Shown one piece after another: positions 16,794-25,432 of a stretch of DNA of 43,819 nt. The position numbers and the translations under genes were made by a program. Position 1 is the first letter of the stretch; every line of letters begins with the position of its first letter. The notes beneath the pieces are model-generated. The model saw only the letters and a program-made list of their open reading frames with translations, made no database searches and had not been told where the DNA came from. The stretch lies in contig JAQCHP010000026.1 of assembly GCA_027619595.1 (NCBI GenBank), positions 1 to 43,819 of the forward strand. The letters are read 5' to 3'. This stretch comes from Planctomycetota bacterium (GTDB lineage Bacteria > Planctomycetota > Planctomycetia > Pirellulales > Pirellulaceae).

Positions 16794-17669
16794 ATGACAA
16801 ACCCAACACCGCATCCTCCGAACGCAAAGGTGACGGCCGCAAACCGGTTGCGTGTAACGCTGTACGATCAAGTATCAAGCATGATCGTTGCGCTCCTGAT
16901 TGTAATCGGGTGCGTGGTTGCCTTGTTGGCGGTACTGGTGTATACGCGTCAGTTATTAGTACGTCGTAACATAGTGGGTGCGGAGATCGTCGAGGAGGCC
17001 GCCGGCCGGGGTGACCATCCAGCGGGATTCGAGGAGGACTTCCGCGAACCGAGCTTGGAGTCGATGCAGGACATGACCACCGTCACGACGGAGATTCTCC
17101 AAGCGCTGACCGACGACCCGACGGATTTACTCAGCGCCAACCCAGAACTGTTCGACGGCCCGAGTGCTTCGGTAAAACAAGGTCGCGGCGACCGTCGCCA
17201 ACCCGGTCCGCTAGGGCATGGCCGCGACATCATTCCCAGGTGGGAGCGTTGGGAAGTCCTTTTCAGTAGTGACAAACTGGAAACGTACGCCGCGCAACTT
17301 GACTATTTTCAGATTGAATTGGCGGCCATTGGTGGGGACCGGGAAACGATCGAGTATGCCGCGCAATTTAGCAAAGCCGCTCCGAAGGCCCGGAAAGGGC
17401 CGGGATCCTCTGAGAGTCGGCTCTACATGACCTGGAAGTCAGGAGAACTCAAGGCAGCCGATGACAGTCTCTTACGTAAGGCGGGCATCACTACGGCCCA
17501 GAAGATTCTAGTTCAGTTTTTTCCAACACCCGTCGAGAACCAATTGGCCCGACTTGAACTCGTTGCAGCTGGCGAGAAGAAACTTGAACAGATTCGCCGC
17601 ACTATTTTTGGAGTGCGTCCCAAGGGACGTGAATTTGAGTTCTATGTTGTCGAGCAGATCCTGCGTTAA
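16794..17669 (+). CDS. Single-pass membrane protein with TonB-like topology, Exb-associated
   Basis: A 291-residue protein of no named family. A short polar N-terminus is followed by one strong membrane helix (residues about 28-50, MIVALLIVIGCVVALLAVLV), an acidic, probably disordered stretch (60-140), and a compact C-terminal domain beginning PRWERWEVLFSSDKLETYAAQLDYF and ending FEFYVVEQILR. The layout (anchor, linker, folded end) and its place directly before exbB recall TonB or TolA. No TonB C-terminal signature or Pro-rich spacer is present, and RR after the helix could instead put the C-terminus in the cytoplasm. The gene starts 21 bp after the cyclase-fold gene and ends 43 bp before exbB. 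Role in the Exb complex is inferred from position. Confidence 0.75.
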   Translation: MTNPTPHPPNAKVTAANRLRVTLYDQVSSMIVALLIVIGCVVALLAVLVYTRQLLVRRNIVGAEIVEEAAGRGDHPAGFEEDFREPSLESMQDMTTVTTEILQALTDDPTDLLSANPELFDGPSASVKQGRGDRRQPGPLGHGRDIIPRWERWEVLFSSDKLETYAAQLDYFQIELAAIGGDRETIEYAAQFSKAAPKARKGPGSSESRLYMTWKSGELKAADDSLLRKAGITTAQKILVQFFPTPVENQLARLELVAAGEKKLEQIRRTIFGVRPKGREFEFYVVEQILR

Positions 17670-17712
17670 TCCTGCCGTGAGACCTTCAGAAGCCATACTT
17701 TGAGACCAAACC

Positions 17713-18375
17713 ATGGACATTAGTCAAGTCGTCGAAATCGTGGGAAACATCATCTATGCGGCACTGGCTGCCATAGCGCTCTGGGGTGCGTACTGCAGTG
17801 CGATCGTATGGATGCGAATCGCCAAGCAACGTTTTCGTAGCGAAACGACACAAGATGCCTTCTTGAGTGAACTGTCCACTCCGCTCGTGCAGGGAAACTT
17901 TGATGCGGCGCAGGCGATTTGCGAATCCGACCCGCGAGCGTTACCCCAGTTGGCCTACATGGCAATCCACAATCGTGCGATTGGCTACGCCAAGGTACGT
18001 CAATTGGTTACGGATCGCTTTCAGCGGGATGTCCTTTCGGATCTTGAACAATGGATAACTGGGGTCAATACGGCGATCAAGAGCGCGCCCATGTTAGGCC
18101 TTCTTGGTACGGTCGTCGGGATGATGGGCGCTTTTGGTAAACTAGCAGCCGGCGAAAAAGCAGACCCGGTCGGACTCGCCAATGACATCAGTTTAGCATT
18201 GATCACAACTGCCATCGGACTGTGTATCGCCATTCCACTGATTCTCTGCGTAGCCACGATCAACACGCGAATCCGTAAGCTGGAAGACTTGGTGACGGTT
18301 GGCCTAGCACAGTTCCTGGATACCTTCCGCGACGCGTTGGCCCACGATAACGAGTCCCAGGGAAAGTTGCGTTAA
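17713..18375 (+). CDS. MotA/TolQ/ExbB-type proton channel protein
   Basis: A 220-residue channel subunit of the ExbB/TolQ family, which with ExbD turns the proton gradient into mechanical work on periplasmic partners. It has an N-terminal membrane helix (IVGNIIYAALAAIALWGAYC), a cytoplasmic loop, and the diagnostic block APMLGLLGTVVGMMGAFGKLA followed by DISLALITTAIGLCIAIPLILCVA, the two pore-lining helices with the conserved Thr. Length is normal for the family. It is followed by two exbD-type genes, so the channel may use a mixed ExbD pair. Confidence 0.93.
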   Translation: MDISQVVEIVGNIIYAALAAIALWGAYCSAIVWMRIAKQRFRSETTQDAFLSELSTPLVQGNFDAAQAICESDPRALPQLAYMAIHNRAIGYAKVRQLVTDRFQRDVLSDLEQWITGVNTAIKSAPMLGLLGTVVGMMGAFGKLAAGEKADPVGLANDISLALITTAIGLCIAIPLILCVATINTRIRKLEDLVTVGLAQFLDTFRDALAHDNESQGKLR

Positions 18376-18441
18376 ACGCTCGAACTAGCCTCACGCGTTG
18401 ACTACTCGCTGCCCAAAACCATCCTTACGGATTTATCCAAG

Positions 18442-18984
18442 TTGATTCCCGAGAATAAACGATCGCCGATATATCCAACAACGGAAGAGCAGGGTACCCC
18501 GTTACCAGTACTCCCTTCAATGCGCCGACGCGCACGTCGCAAACTCGAAGAAACCGAAATGGACATCACACCCATGATCGACATTACGTTTCTCTTGTTG
18601 ATTTTCTTTATCGTGGCAACAAAGATCAGCACCAATAAGGACATTCACCTTCCACCGGCTGAGCACGGAATTAACGTAGTCCAGAAGGATTCGATCGTCA
18701 TTTCCGTGAAGGAGACACGTGATGGCGTTGTCACGGTTTCGGGCGCGCATGGATCCGGGGAGCCTCAGGCATTAAGTGCAAACGATGTAGAAGCACAAGC
18801 CCAGGCGGTCACCCAATTCGTCACGGATTCGCTACGACAGGCCGATACGCGTCCGCAGGTAATCTTGATGGCCGACCGCAATGTAAAACATCGCATCGTC
18901 GCTGCAATTGCTCGTGCTGCCTCCTCTGCAGGGGAAATATCGCTCTACGTGGCGGTTCTGGAGGAGCAAGAAAAATCATCATGA
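18442..18984 (+). CDS. ExbD/TolR-type biopolymer transport protein 1
   Basis: An ExbD/TolR subunit. After a basic stretch (RRRARRKLEETE) comes the single membrane helix MDITPMIDITFLLLIFFIVATK with the proton-carrying Asp (residue 47 of this start), then a periplasmic domain ending in QVILMADRNVKHRIVAAIARAA. The start is unsure: TTG 18442 gives a 40-residue cytoplasmic tail; ATG 18520 gives 14 residues, the usual ExbD length. Neither has a clear ribosome-binding site. Its last codon overlaps the next exbD start as ATGA, so the two are translationally coupled. Confidence 0.9.
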   Translation: MIPENKRSPIYPTTEEQGTPLPVLPSMRRRARRKLEETEMDITPMIDITFLLLIFFIVATKISTNKDIHLPPAEHGINVVQKDSIVISVKETRDGVVTVSGAHGSGEPQALSANDVEAQAQAVTQFVTDSLRQADTRPQVILMADRNVKHRIVAAIARAASSAGEISLYVAVLEEQEKSS

Positions 18985-19607
18985 CGAACGACCTAATAGT
19001 TTTTAATTGCCCTGATTGCGATGCCGTTCTTTCGGCGCGACTTGATCAGGACGGCGACGTAGTTGTTTGTCCCCAATGCGGCACCGAGCTAATTGTTCCA
19101 GATCCCGACAGTACGGGCGGCACGACCGTCGCCGAGGAAGCAAGGCAGCTTTCGCGAAGAAAACCCGCGGACGACGAAGGCGAGATGGACATGACCCCGA
19201 TGGTCGACGTGACGTTCTTGCTATTGATATTCTTTATGGTTACGGCGGCCTTTGCGGCACAAAAGTCCTTTGAAATTCCGACTCCCAATCCGGACCAACC
19301 TAGCACGCAAGTCGCGCTGATTGAAGATCCGGAGGATGACCCGACCGTCGTTACTGTTCGCATTGACGAATACAACACGTATTACGTCACTGGCAGCAGT
19401 TGGGATGACGAACAAGAGGCACCGACCAAACAGGAACTAATGTCACGATTTCGTGAAGCGCAGGATAGCCCATCGCCCCCAACCAGCATGCTCATCATTG
19501 CACACCCAGAATGCAGCCACGAAAAAGTGGTGAGCGCATTGGACGCCGGCAACGCATTTAAAATGGAAGACATCAAGCTGATGACGGCTGACCGTGACGA
19601 ATTGTAA
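18981..19607 (+). CDS. ExbD/TolR-type protein 2 with N-terminal zinc ribbon
   Basis: A 208-residue ExbD variant. Residues 10-33 form a zinc-ribbon pair, CPDC and CPQC, in a cytoplasmic extension of about 68 residues. Then comes MDMTPMVDVTFLLLIFFMVTAAF with the conserved Asp at residue 76, and a periplasmic domain with IDEYNTYYVTGSS and SMLIIAHPECSHEKVVSALDAG. Standard ExbD has only a short cytoplasmic tail, so the ribbon is an addition that could bind a regulator or nucleic acid, which is inference. It overlaps the previous exbD by four bases (ATGA). Confidence 0.92.
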   Translation: MTNDLIVFNCPDCDAVLSARLDQDGDVVVCPQCGTELIVPDPDSTGGTTVAEEARQLSRRKPADDEGEMDMTPMVDVTFLLLIFFMVTAAFAAQKSFEIPTPNPDQPSTQVALIEDPEDDPTVVTVRIDEYNTYYVTGSSWDDEQEAPTKQELMSRFREAQDSPSPPTSMLIIAHPECSHEKVVSALDAGNAFKMEDIKLMTADRDEL

Positions 19608-19670
19608 TCAACTTCGCGTTCACAGCCTGGACGCTACCTCAAAAATCAACTTCCTAAGAGCAATAAATCG

Positions 19671-22600
19671 ATGAGTGTCGACGAACTGTTAAAGAAGCTC
19701 TATCAACAAGGATTCTTGTCGAAAAGCCAGGTCCTCAAGGTAAAGGGGCAACTGGCGAAGAACCCCCGTACGGCGTCGCTCGAGAGCGTTCAGCGAGGAC
19801 TCGTCAATAGCAGGCTTGTCACCCAGGAACAGATCGACGTCGTTTTGCAAGGGGCAAGCCCGCAACGTAAGCCGAAAGATGACATATTTGTCGTTGATGA
19901 TACCGACGAAGAAGTCTTGGATCTATTGCCGGTAGATCCGCAATCGCAACCATCCCCGGCGCCGGGCCCCATCTTACCGGAACTCGGTGACCTGCTGTCA
20001 GGTACCAACCCGGGTAAAAAGAAGCCGATGGAGCGGTCTGACGTCCAAGGAATCGCTGAGCAACTGACCGAAGCAAACGATGCGAGTGACGACCAGGTGC
20101 CCTTCGACGCCCGCGGTCGGGCGCGCCGAATACGACGGCGCGGCAACCCGTGGGACTCACCTTTGATCCTTTTTGGCGGTGGTGGACTTGTTCTTTTGAT
20201 GGTGACTGGGGTCGCACTCTTTCTCTTTCTATCCCGCGGCAGCGGCGATGACCTGCTGCAGGTGGCCGATGCGGACTATAACGCCGCGAGATACGCCAAT
20301 GCCGGTCAATCGTATGAAACCTTCGTAACAAAGTATCCACGGCACCCGAAGATATCCCATGCACGCGTCTGGCGTGGATTGACTCAGATTCGACGGCAAC
20401 GTGAATCGCCAAGTGACTGGTCGAAGTCGCTTGATTTGGTGACGAATACCCTGTCCGAGCTACAATCGGAAGCGGCGTTTGTTGACGCCCGCCCCGAACT
20501 GGCTGGCCTGCTACCCGACCTGGCCGGGGGAATCGTGGAAGAGGCACTGCGTCAGGATTCCCTTGAAAACAAATCGCTATTAGTAGAGCAAGCCAAGCGG
20601 GCGATCGAACTGATCGACAACAGTGGCTATATCCCGTCATCTCAACGTAAGAACATCGAAGGACGCGTGGAAGCGATTCGCGATAATCTGCAGGTTGCAG
20701 AACGGGACGTGCAGCGGGGCGCCGAGTTATCCAAAACGCTACAGAATATGCAATCCTCGATGGTCAGCAAGAACCCGGTGGCCGCCTACGAAGCTCGGGA
20801 ACGCTTGTTACGACAATACCCTGCATTGCAAACAGATGAGTCTTTGTCAAAAAACACACAAGAGATTGCTACTGCCGAAGTGGCACTCATTCGTGCAGAA
20901 ACCGACCCCGTTTCCGCAACACAGGACGATGTACCCACGATTGCTGAACGCAAACTGATTTTTACTCGACAATCGGTCTCATCGCCTACCGACGGAGCCC
21001 AAAAGGTCCATCTGCTCAGGCTGCAAGGTCATGTTTACGCATTCAACGTCACAAATGGCAAACTCCTTTGGCGAAGATTTCTCGGATTACGCTGCGACAC
21101 GGGACCTTGGCAATTTCCGTCGTCGGGAGTGTTGTGGCATGCCGATGAGCATTGCCTACTCGCAGTCGATCTGCTGACAGGCAAATTGAAGTGGCGTCTT
21201 CCGGTCCCGGACGGCAACTTGTATGCAACACAAGATGGTCAACAACTCATCGTCACATCGGACACGGGTAAGTTGTTCCTCATTGACGTCGAACTGGGTA
21301 CTGTATCGCGTACGGCGAGTTTTCCCCGGGGCCTGTCGGCGGCGACCTGTCGAATTCCCAAGACGAACTTCGTCTTGCAACCGGCCGAACACTCGACCGT
21401 CTATCTGTTGGACGGCCAAACACTGGAGGGACGTGGCAACTTCTTCCTTGGGCATAGCGCGGGAACGCTGACCGTTCCTCCTTTCGTCTTAGGAGAAAAC
21501 GTCTTGATCGGCGTCCATTCCCAATCCAACCACACCGACTTGCATGTATTGCACTCTGGAGATGAGCCGGGACAACTGCGGCCGCGGCAGGAGCCCCTGC
21601 GTATTGCGGGCCGTATTTCGCAGCCCATGCAGGCTTTTGACAGGCGACGTCTTTTTCTGATCACGGACCGTGGAGTTCTTGCCGTCGTAGGCACAGCGGG
21701 TGAGGATTCGGGTAACAATGTGCAGGTGTTAGCCAGCACCGTGCCCAATACCGACGTCGTGTCCCGTCAAACTTACGCAACATTGTTCGCCAATCAACTC
21801 TTCGTGGGCGACGAGCAATTGGCACGGCTTGAAGTCCTGACGGCGCGAGGCCAAATTGTGCCGCGTGAATTCATGAACCAAGGGGCTAGTTACTTGACGC
21901 CATTGCAAACAGTCGGCGACGTTCTGATCCAAGTGTATCGCGGACCGGGACGCAGCGGTGCTCAAATCTCCGCTTGGCGAGGAACCGCAGATCGACCCTT
22001 GCAGCAGGTTTGGGAAACGGAGTTTGCCGTCCCGCGCGCGGGAGCACTTATTGCCGATGCGACCCGTCGCCGTCTCCTTTCGGTGTCCGCCAACGGCGCG
22101 GTACATCAGGTCGACGGAGAAGTGATGCGAACCGGAACCTCACATCAACCACTCCAACAACTGGACCTACACCCGACAGCCGGTGCGCTCCACCAAGTGC
22201 GGGGGACTTCACCACGTGACGCGGCGCGACTGCTGTTTGTCTCGGATGGACCGATTGCCAATGTGTTTCGGATCAATCTGGAAGACGAGCAGACTCCACT
22301 TCGCCGTCAAGAATTGGCACAAGTGCGCGGGCAAGTTGGCGCGATGCCGATCCCATTTGGGGGAGGCATTCTACTGGCGACGCGGCAAGGCCCCATCACA
22401 CTCACCAATATGGATGACGGTCGCCGGCTGGCCACTCCGTTCCAGCCGCCACAAGAACTCGCCAGTGATTTCCGCTGGCTTGATCCCGTCACGATTGCAG
22501 ATGACACGTTTTGCATCGCGGACACAACCGGCAAGATGTACTTGATTCAGCTTTCCGATGGACGATTGAATTTGGTGAAACAAAGTGACCTAGCCATGAC

Positions 22601-23066
22601 TTTGCAACGGGGGATGATTGGCAATAGCAAACGGCTTTGGATGTCGGGCGACCAAGGCAAGTCGGTCCTGGTGCAAGTTGACCCTCTCGGCGGCACAAAG
22701 CAGGGAGAGGTTGAACTGCCGGGACCGCTGGACTGGGGCCCCCATCTCGTGGCTGACCGCGTTTGGGTATCGTCCGACGGAACGACTCTATCTTCGGTTT
22801 CAGAAGGACCAACACTGAATTGGTCCGTTCAATTGGAAGACGGACCACTCGTGGGACAACCGCTCGTCCGTGGCGACCAGGCAATTGTGATGACTATGAG
22901 CGGCGTAGCTTTAAGTTTTGACGCCAACTCCGGCAGCATTACGGATCGACTCAAGTTACACGAGCCGGTCGCCGGCGGCTGCATTCCCTTTCAGGAGCGG
23001 TTGATCGTCCCCGGCTTGGATGGAACCCTGCATGTCTTGCCGGTTTGGCCGAAGCAGGAGCGATAG
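19671..23066 (+). CDS. Membrane-anchored PQQ-type beta-propeller protein with cytoplasmic N-terminus
   Basis: A 1131-residue protein. Residues 1-60 are a small helical domain (LLKKLYQQGFLSKSQVLKVK) resembling the N-terminal domains of type II/IV secretion ATPases. An acidic Pro-rich linker follows. After basic ARRIRRR comes one membrane helix (163-188), so the rest is outside. Residues 190-400 are TPR-like helices (ADADYNAARYANAGQSYETFVTKYPRHP). The last 700 residues are propeller repeats of the BamB/PQQ type: NGKLLWRRF, TGKLKWRLP, TLNWSVQLEDGPLVGQPLV. PQQ-type names reflect the fold; no cofactor site is evident. The next gene starts 2 bp after its stop. As the largest exported part of an Exb operon, it is a candidate scaffold across the periplasm. 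Confidence 0.85.
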   Translation: MSVDELLKKLYQQGFLSKSQVLKVKGQLAKNPRTASLESVQRGLVNSRLVTQEQIDVVLQGASPQRKPKDDIFVVDDTDEEVLDLLPVDPQSQPSPAPGPILPELGDLLSGTNPGKKKPMERSDVQGIAEQLTEANDASDDQVPFDARGRARRIRRRGNPWDSPLILFGGGGLVLLMVTGVALFLFLSRGSGDDLLQVADADYNAARYANAGQSYETFVTKYPRHPKISHARVWRGLTQIRRQRESPSDWSKSLDLVTNTLSELQSEAAFVDARPELAGLLPDLAGGIVEEALRQDSLENKSLLVEQAKRAIELIDNSGYIPSSQRKNIEGRVEAIRDNLQVAERDVQRGAELSKTLQNMQSSMVSKNPVAAYEARERLLRQYPALQTDESLSKNTQEIATAEVALIRAETDPVSATQDDVPTIAERKLIFTRQSVSSPTDGAQKVHLLRLQGHVYAFNVTNGKLLWRRFLGLRCDTGPWQFPSSGVLWHADEHCLLAVDLLTGKLKWRLPVPDGNLYATQDGQQLIVTSDTGKLFLIDVELGTVSRTASFPRGLSAATCRIPKTNFVLQPAEHSTVYLLDGQTLEGRGNFFLGHSAGTLTVPPFVLGENVLIGVHSQSNHTDLHVLHSGDEPGQLRPRQEPLRIAGRISQPMQAFDRRRLFLITDRGVLAVVGTAGEDSGNNVQVLASTVPNTDVVSRQTYATLFANQLFVGDEQLARLEVLTARGQIVPREFMNQGASYLTPLQTVGDVLIQVYRGPGRSGAQISAWRGTADRPLQQVWETEFAVPRAGALIADATRRRLLSVSANGAVHQVDGEVMRTGTSHQPLQQLDLHPTAGALHQVRGTSPRDAARLLFVSDGPIANVFRINLEDEQTPLRRQELAQVRGQVGAMPIPFGGGILLATRQGPITLTNMDDGRRLATPFQPPQELASDFRWLDPVTIADDTFCIADTTGKMYLIQLSDGRLNLVKQSDLAMTLQRGMIGNSKRLWMSGDQGKSVLVQVDPLGGTKQGEVELPGPLDWGPHLVADRVWVSSDGTTLSSVSEGPTLNWSVQLEDGPLVGQPLVRGDQAIVMTMSGVALSFDANSGSITDRLKLHEPVAGGCIPFQERLIVPGLDGTLHVLPVWPKQER

Positions 23067-23068
23067 CC

Positions 23069-25432
23069 ATGGCAAACCAAGTCGGGGAGGGTGTCGAAAT
23101 ACGGCGAAGGGAGCAGATCCCGCTCGTATTCGCAATCATTTTCTACTTTGGCCTGCACTTTGGGCAGCCTACACTTCTGGCGCAGCCTCTCCCGTTGTTT
23201 AAGGCCGATGCTTACGACCGTTTAGCAGTCAAAGATGATACTGGAAAGACTGTCGTACATCGCATACTCCCCCTGGACGCAGTACAACGCGACAAATGGC
23301 TAAAAGGAGACAAACGGGACACGACGGTCGAAGTTCGGTTGTTGGACAATCCAGAACAGCGATATGAGGTCCGACGGTCAGACATCGTAAGACTGGAGTT
23401 TTTCGAAGATCGGTTGGTAATCGAAGCGAATCGACTTCTAGCTCAGAAAAATTTTGATGATGTATTCGGTTTTCTCTTGCGACTGCAGCGGGACTATCCT
23501 GAACAAACGAAAGTGCCCGCCCTATTACGAGATTTTTTGTACTTAGAATCACGACAGCTTTTTGAGGCTGGTAGTTACGAGGCTGCGTGGATTCGACTCG
23601 ACGAAGCACAAACTCTGGCACCGAACGACGACGAAATCAATGCGTTATTGACCAAGACGATTCATCAAATGATGCAACAAGCTTGGGATACAAATAGTTA
23701 CGGAAGTGTTCTGCAATGGCAGGATCGGCTGAAATCGAGGTACGGCGAATCGCAAGTGGAGTTGCTGCAAGAATGGCAGTCACGCATCGACGCACGGGTT
23801 GGGGAACTGGCAGCACAACTGTCGACCCAGATGGAATCCAAAAACTTTGTCGGAGCCTACGAGACGGCCTATCAGGTAGCTCCCTTTCGCTCCCAGGACC
23901 CAACCCTTGCAGCAAGCCTAACTGACTTGGAGCTGCAGTTTCCCACGATCCGTATCGGTGTGGCGTACCCCATTCTTGCCCCGTCATTAAACGACGATCT
24001 TGATTGGCGGACTCGGCGGGTGGCGAGATTACTTGGCAGGACCCTCACGGAAGCAACTCAAGTCGGCGCCGAAGGGTGCCGCTACGCGAGTCCGCTGGGC
24101 AACCTAGTGCAAGGGGATAGCTTCCGGGATTTGCGTCTTGAATTTAGCGATTCTCGTCACGGCGAGGACTTTTGGTCATCGCAATCGGTGCTCGATTTTG
24201 CGAGGCAGGCCCATCCGCTGAGTAGCATCTTTGGCGGCCTGGGTCCGTCGACGTCAATTCCCCGTTCTGGGCAATTGTTATTGCGAACATCGGATACGCA
24301 TTTGATCCTGGCAGGATTCCTTCGCATTGGCTTGTCAGAAATGCTCCAGGATGCATACGCTCGGTCCAGTGACCAATTGCCGCTCGACGGAGCTTATGGG
24401 TTGCCGACGCTTCGGCCCGGAGTTGCCAGTTTTGTTGCAAATCCCGACTATCTCTTTCGATCGAATCGGCAGTACCAGCAAGTGGTCGAATCGACACTGA
24501 AGTCATCACGAGACGGACTGGAACTCTTGCGCGATGGACGAATCGATGTGATTGATCGTCTTTATCCCGCCGAGATACCGAAACTAGAAGCGAGTAACGA
24601 TTTACAATTGGTCCCCTACGCGGTCCCTTCCGTCCACGTTCTGGCTATAAATCCCAACCGACCGTGGATGGCAAATCGCACTTTCCGTCGCGCATTGACC
24701 TACCTCCTTGACCGCCAGGATATTCTTCAACGAACTCTTCTGGCGGGTCAGGAAATCGACGGCTGCCGAGTCATCAGTGGACCGATACCGGCCGGTAAAA
24801 ACCCAGAGGATCCGATTGCCTATGGCTACGATGAGTCGATCGCTCCCTACGAGACCAACCTTGGAACCGGGCTGGTCTTGATAGAGGCTGCTCTAGGGGA
24901 AATAAAACGCTCGCAAAACATTGACGTCAGCCTTGCTCAAATAGAGCTTCGTCTGGCCTACCCTGTAGGTGAAATAGCGGCCGAAGCCTGCGCAGAAATC
25001 TGCCGTCAATGGAGCGCCGTGGGCGTACGTTGCGTCCCGGTCCCGTGGGAAAATGAAGAGGCGACTCAAACCGACGATTGGGACCTCTTGTACCGCGATC
25101 TCGTCATGGTGGAACCGCTCATCGACGTTGCCTATTTCTCTGCCAATTCATCCACGCTCCCCTCGTCTGCCTATTTAACATTGGCTATCAACCGAGTTCA
25201 GGAATCTGCGGACTGGCAATCGGCGCGTACGCGTCTCCGAGAATTACACCGAGTTTTTCATGAGGACGTCAGCGTCATCTCGCTTTGGCAGCTGCAGGAC
25301 TATGCAGTACATCGCCGTGGCTTCACCGGCATCGTGCCACCGGTCATGCGACTCTACGATTCGATTGAGGACTGGCGATCCGATCGCAGTGTTATCGCCG
25401 CACCCCAGCCGGCCGGAGTTCTAACTCCATGA
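23069..25432 (+). CDS. TPR-like / peptide-type solute-binding fusion protein
   Basis: A 787-residue exported protein; ATG 23069 gives a signal peptide (IPLVFAIIFYFGLHF...LLAQP). Residues about 40-100 form a small beta domain (VEVRLLDNPEQRYEVRRSDI). Residues 110-290 are TPR-like (QLFEAGSYEAAWIRLDEAQTLAPND). The C-terminal ~480 residues resemble family-5 solute-binding proteins of peptide/nickel ABC transporters: FVANPDYLFRSN, GRIDVIDRL, NPNRPWMANRTFRRALTYLLDRQDIL, and RELHRVFHEDVSVISLWQL near the end. No ABC permease or ATPase gene lies in this window. That, and its place in the Exb operon, suggest the binding domain was recruited for another use. It starts 2 bp after the propeller gene, and its stop overlaps the next start as ATGA. 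Confidence 0.82.
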   Translation: MANQVGEGVEIRRREQIPLVFAIIFYFGLHFGQPTLLAQPLPLFKADAYDRLAVKDDTGKTVVHRILPLDAVQRDKWLKGDKRDTTVEVRLLDNPEQRYEVRRSDIVRLEFFEDRLVIEANRLLAQKNFDDVFGFLLRLQRDYPEQTKVPALLRDFLYLESRQLFEAGSYEAAWIRLDEAQTLAPNDDEINALLTKTIHQMMQQAWDTNSYGSVLQWQDRLKSRYGESQVELLQEWQSRIDARVGELAAQLSTQMESKNFVGAYETAYQVAPFRSQDPTLAASLTDLELQFPTIRIGVAYPILAPSLNDDLDWRTRRVARLLGRTLTEATQVGAEGCRYASPLGNLVQGDSFRDLRLEFSDSRHGEDFWSSQSVLDFARQAHPLSSIFGGLGPSTSIPRSGQLLLRTSDTHLILAGFLRIGLSEMLQDAYARSSDQLPLDGAYGLPTLRPGVASFVANPDYLFRSNRQYQQVVESTLKSSRDGLELLRDGRIDVIDRLYPAEIPKLEASNDLQLVPYAVPSVHVLAINPNRPWMANRTFRRALTYLLDRQDILQRTLLAGQEIDGCRVISGPIPAGKNPEDPIAYGYDESIAPYETNLGTGLVLIEAALGEIKRSQNIDVSLAQIELRLAYPVGEIAAEACAEICRQWSAVGVRCVPVPWENEEATQTDDWDLLYRDLVMVEPLIDVAYFSANSSTLPSSAYLTLAINRVQESADWQSARTRLRELHRVFHEDVSVISLWQLQDYAVHRRGFTGIVPPVMRLYDSIEDWRSDRSVIAAPQPAGVLTP

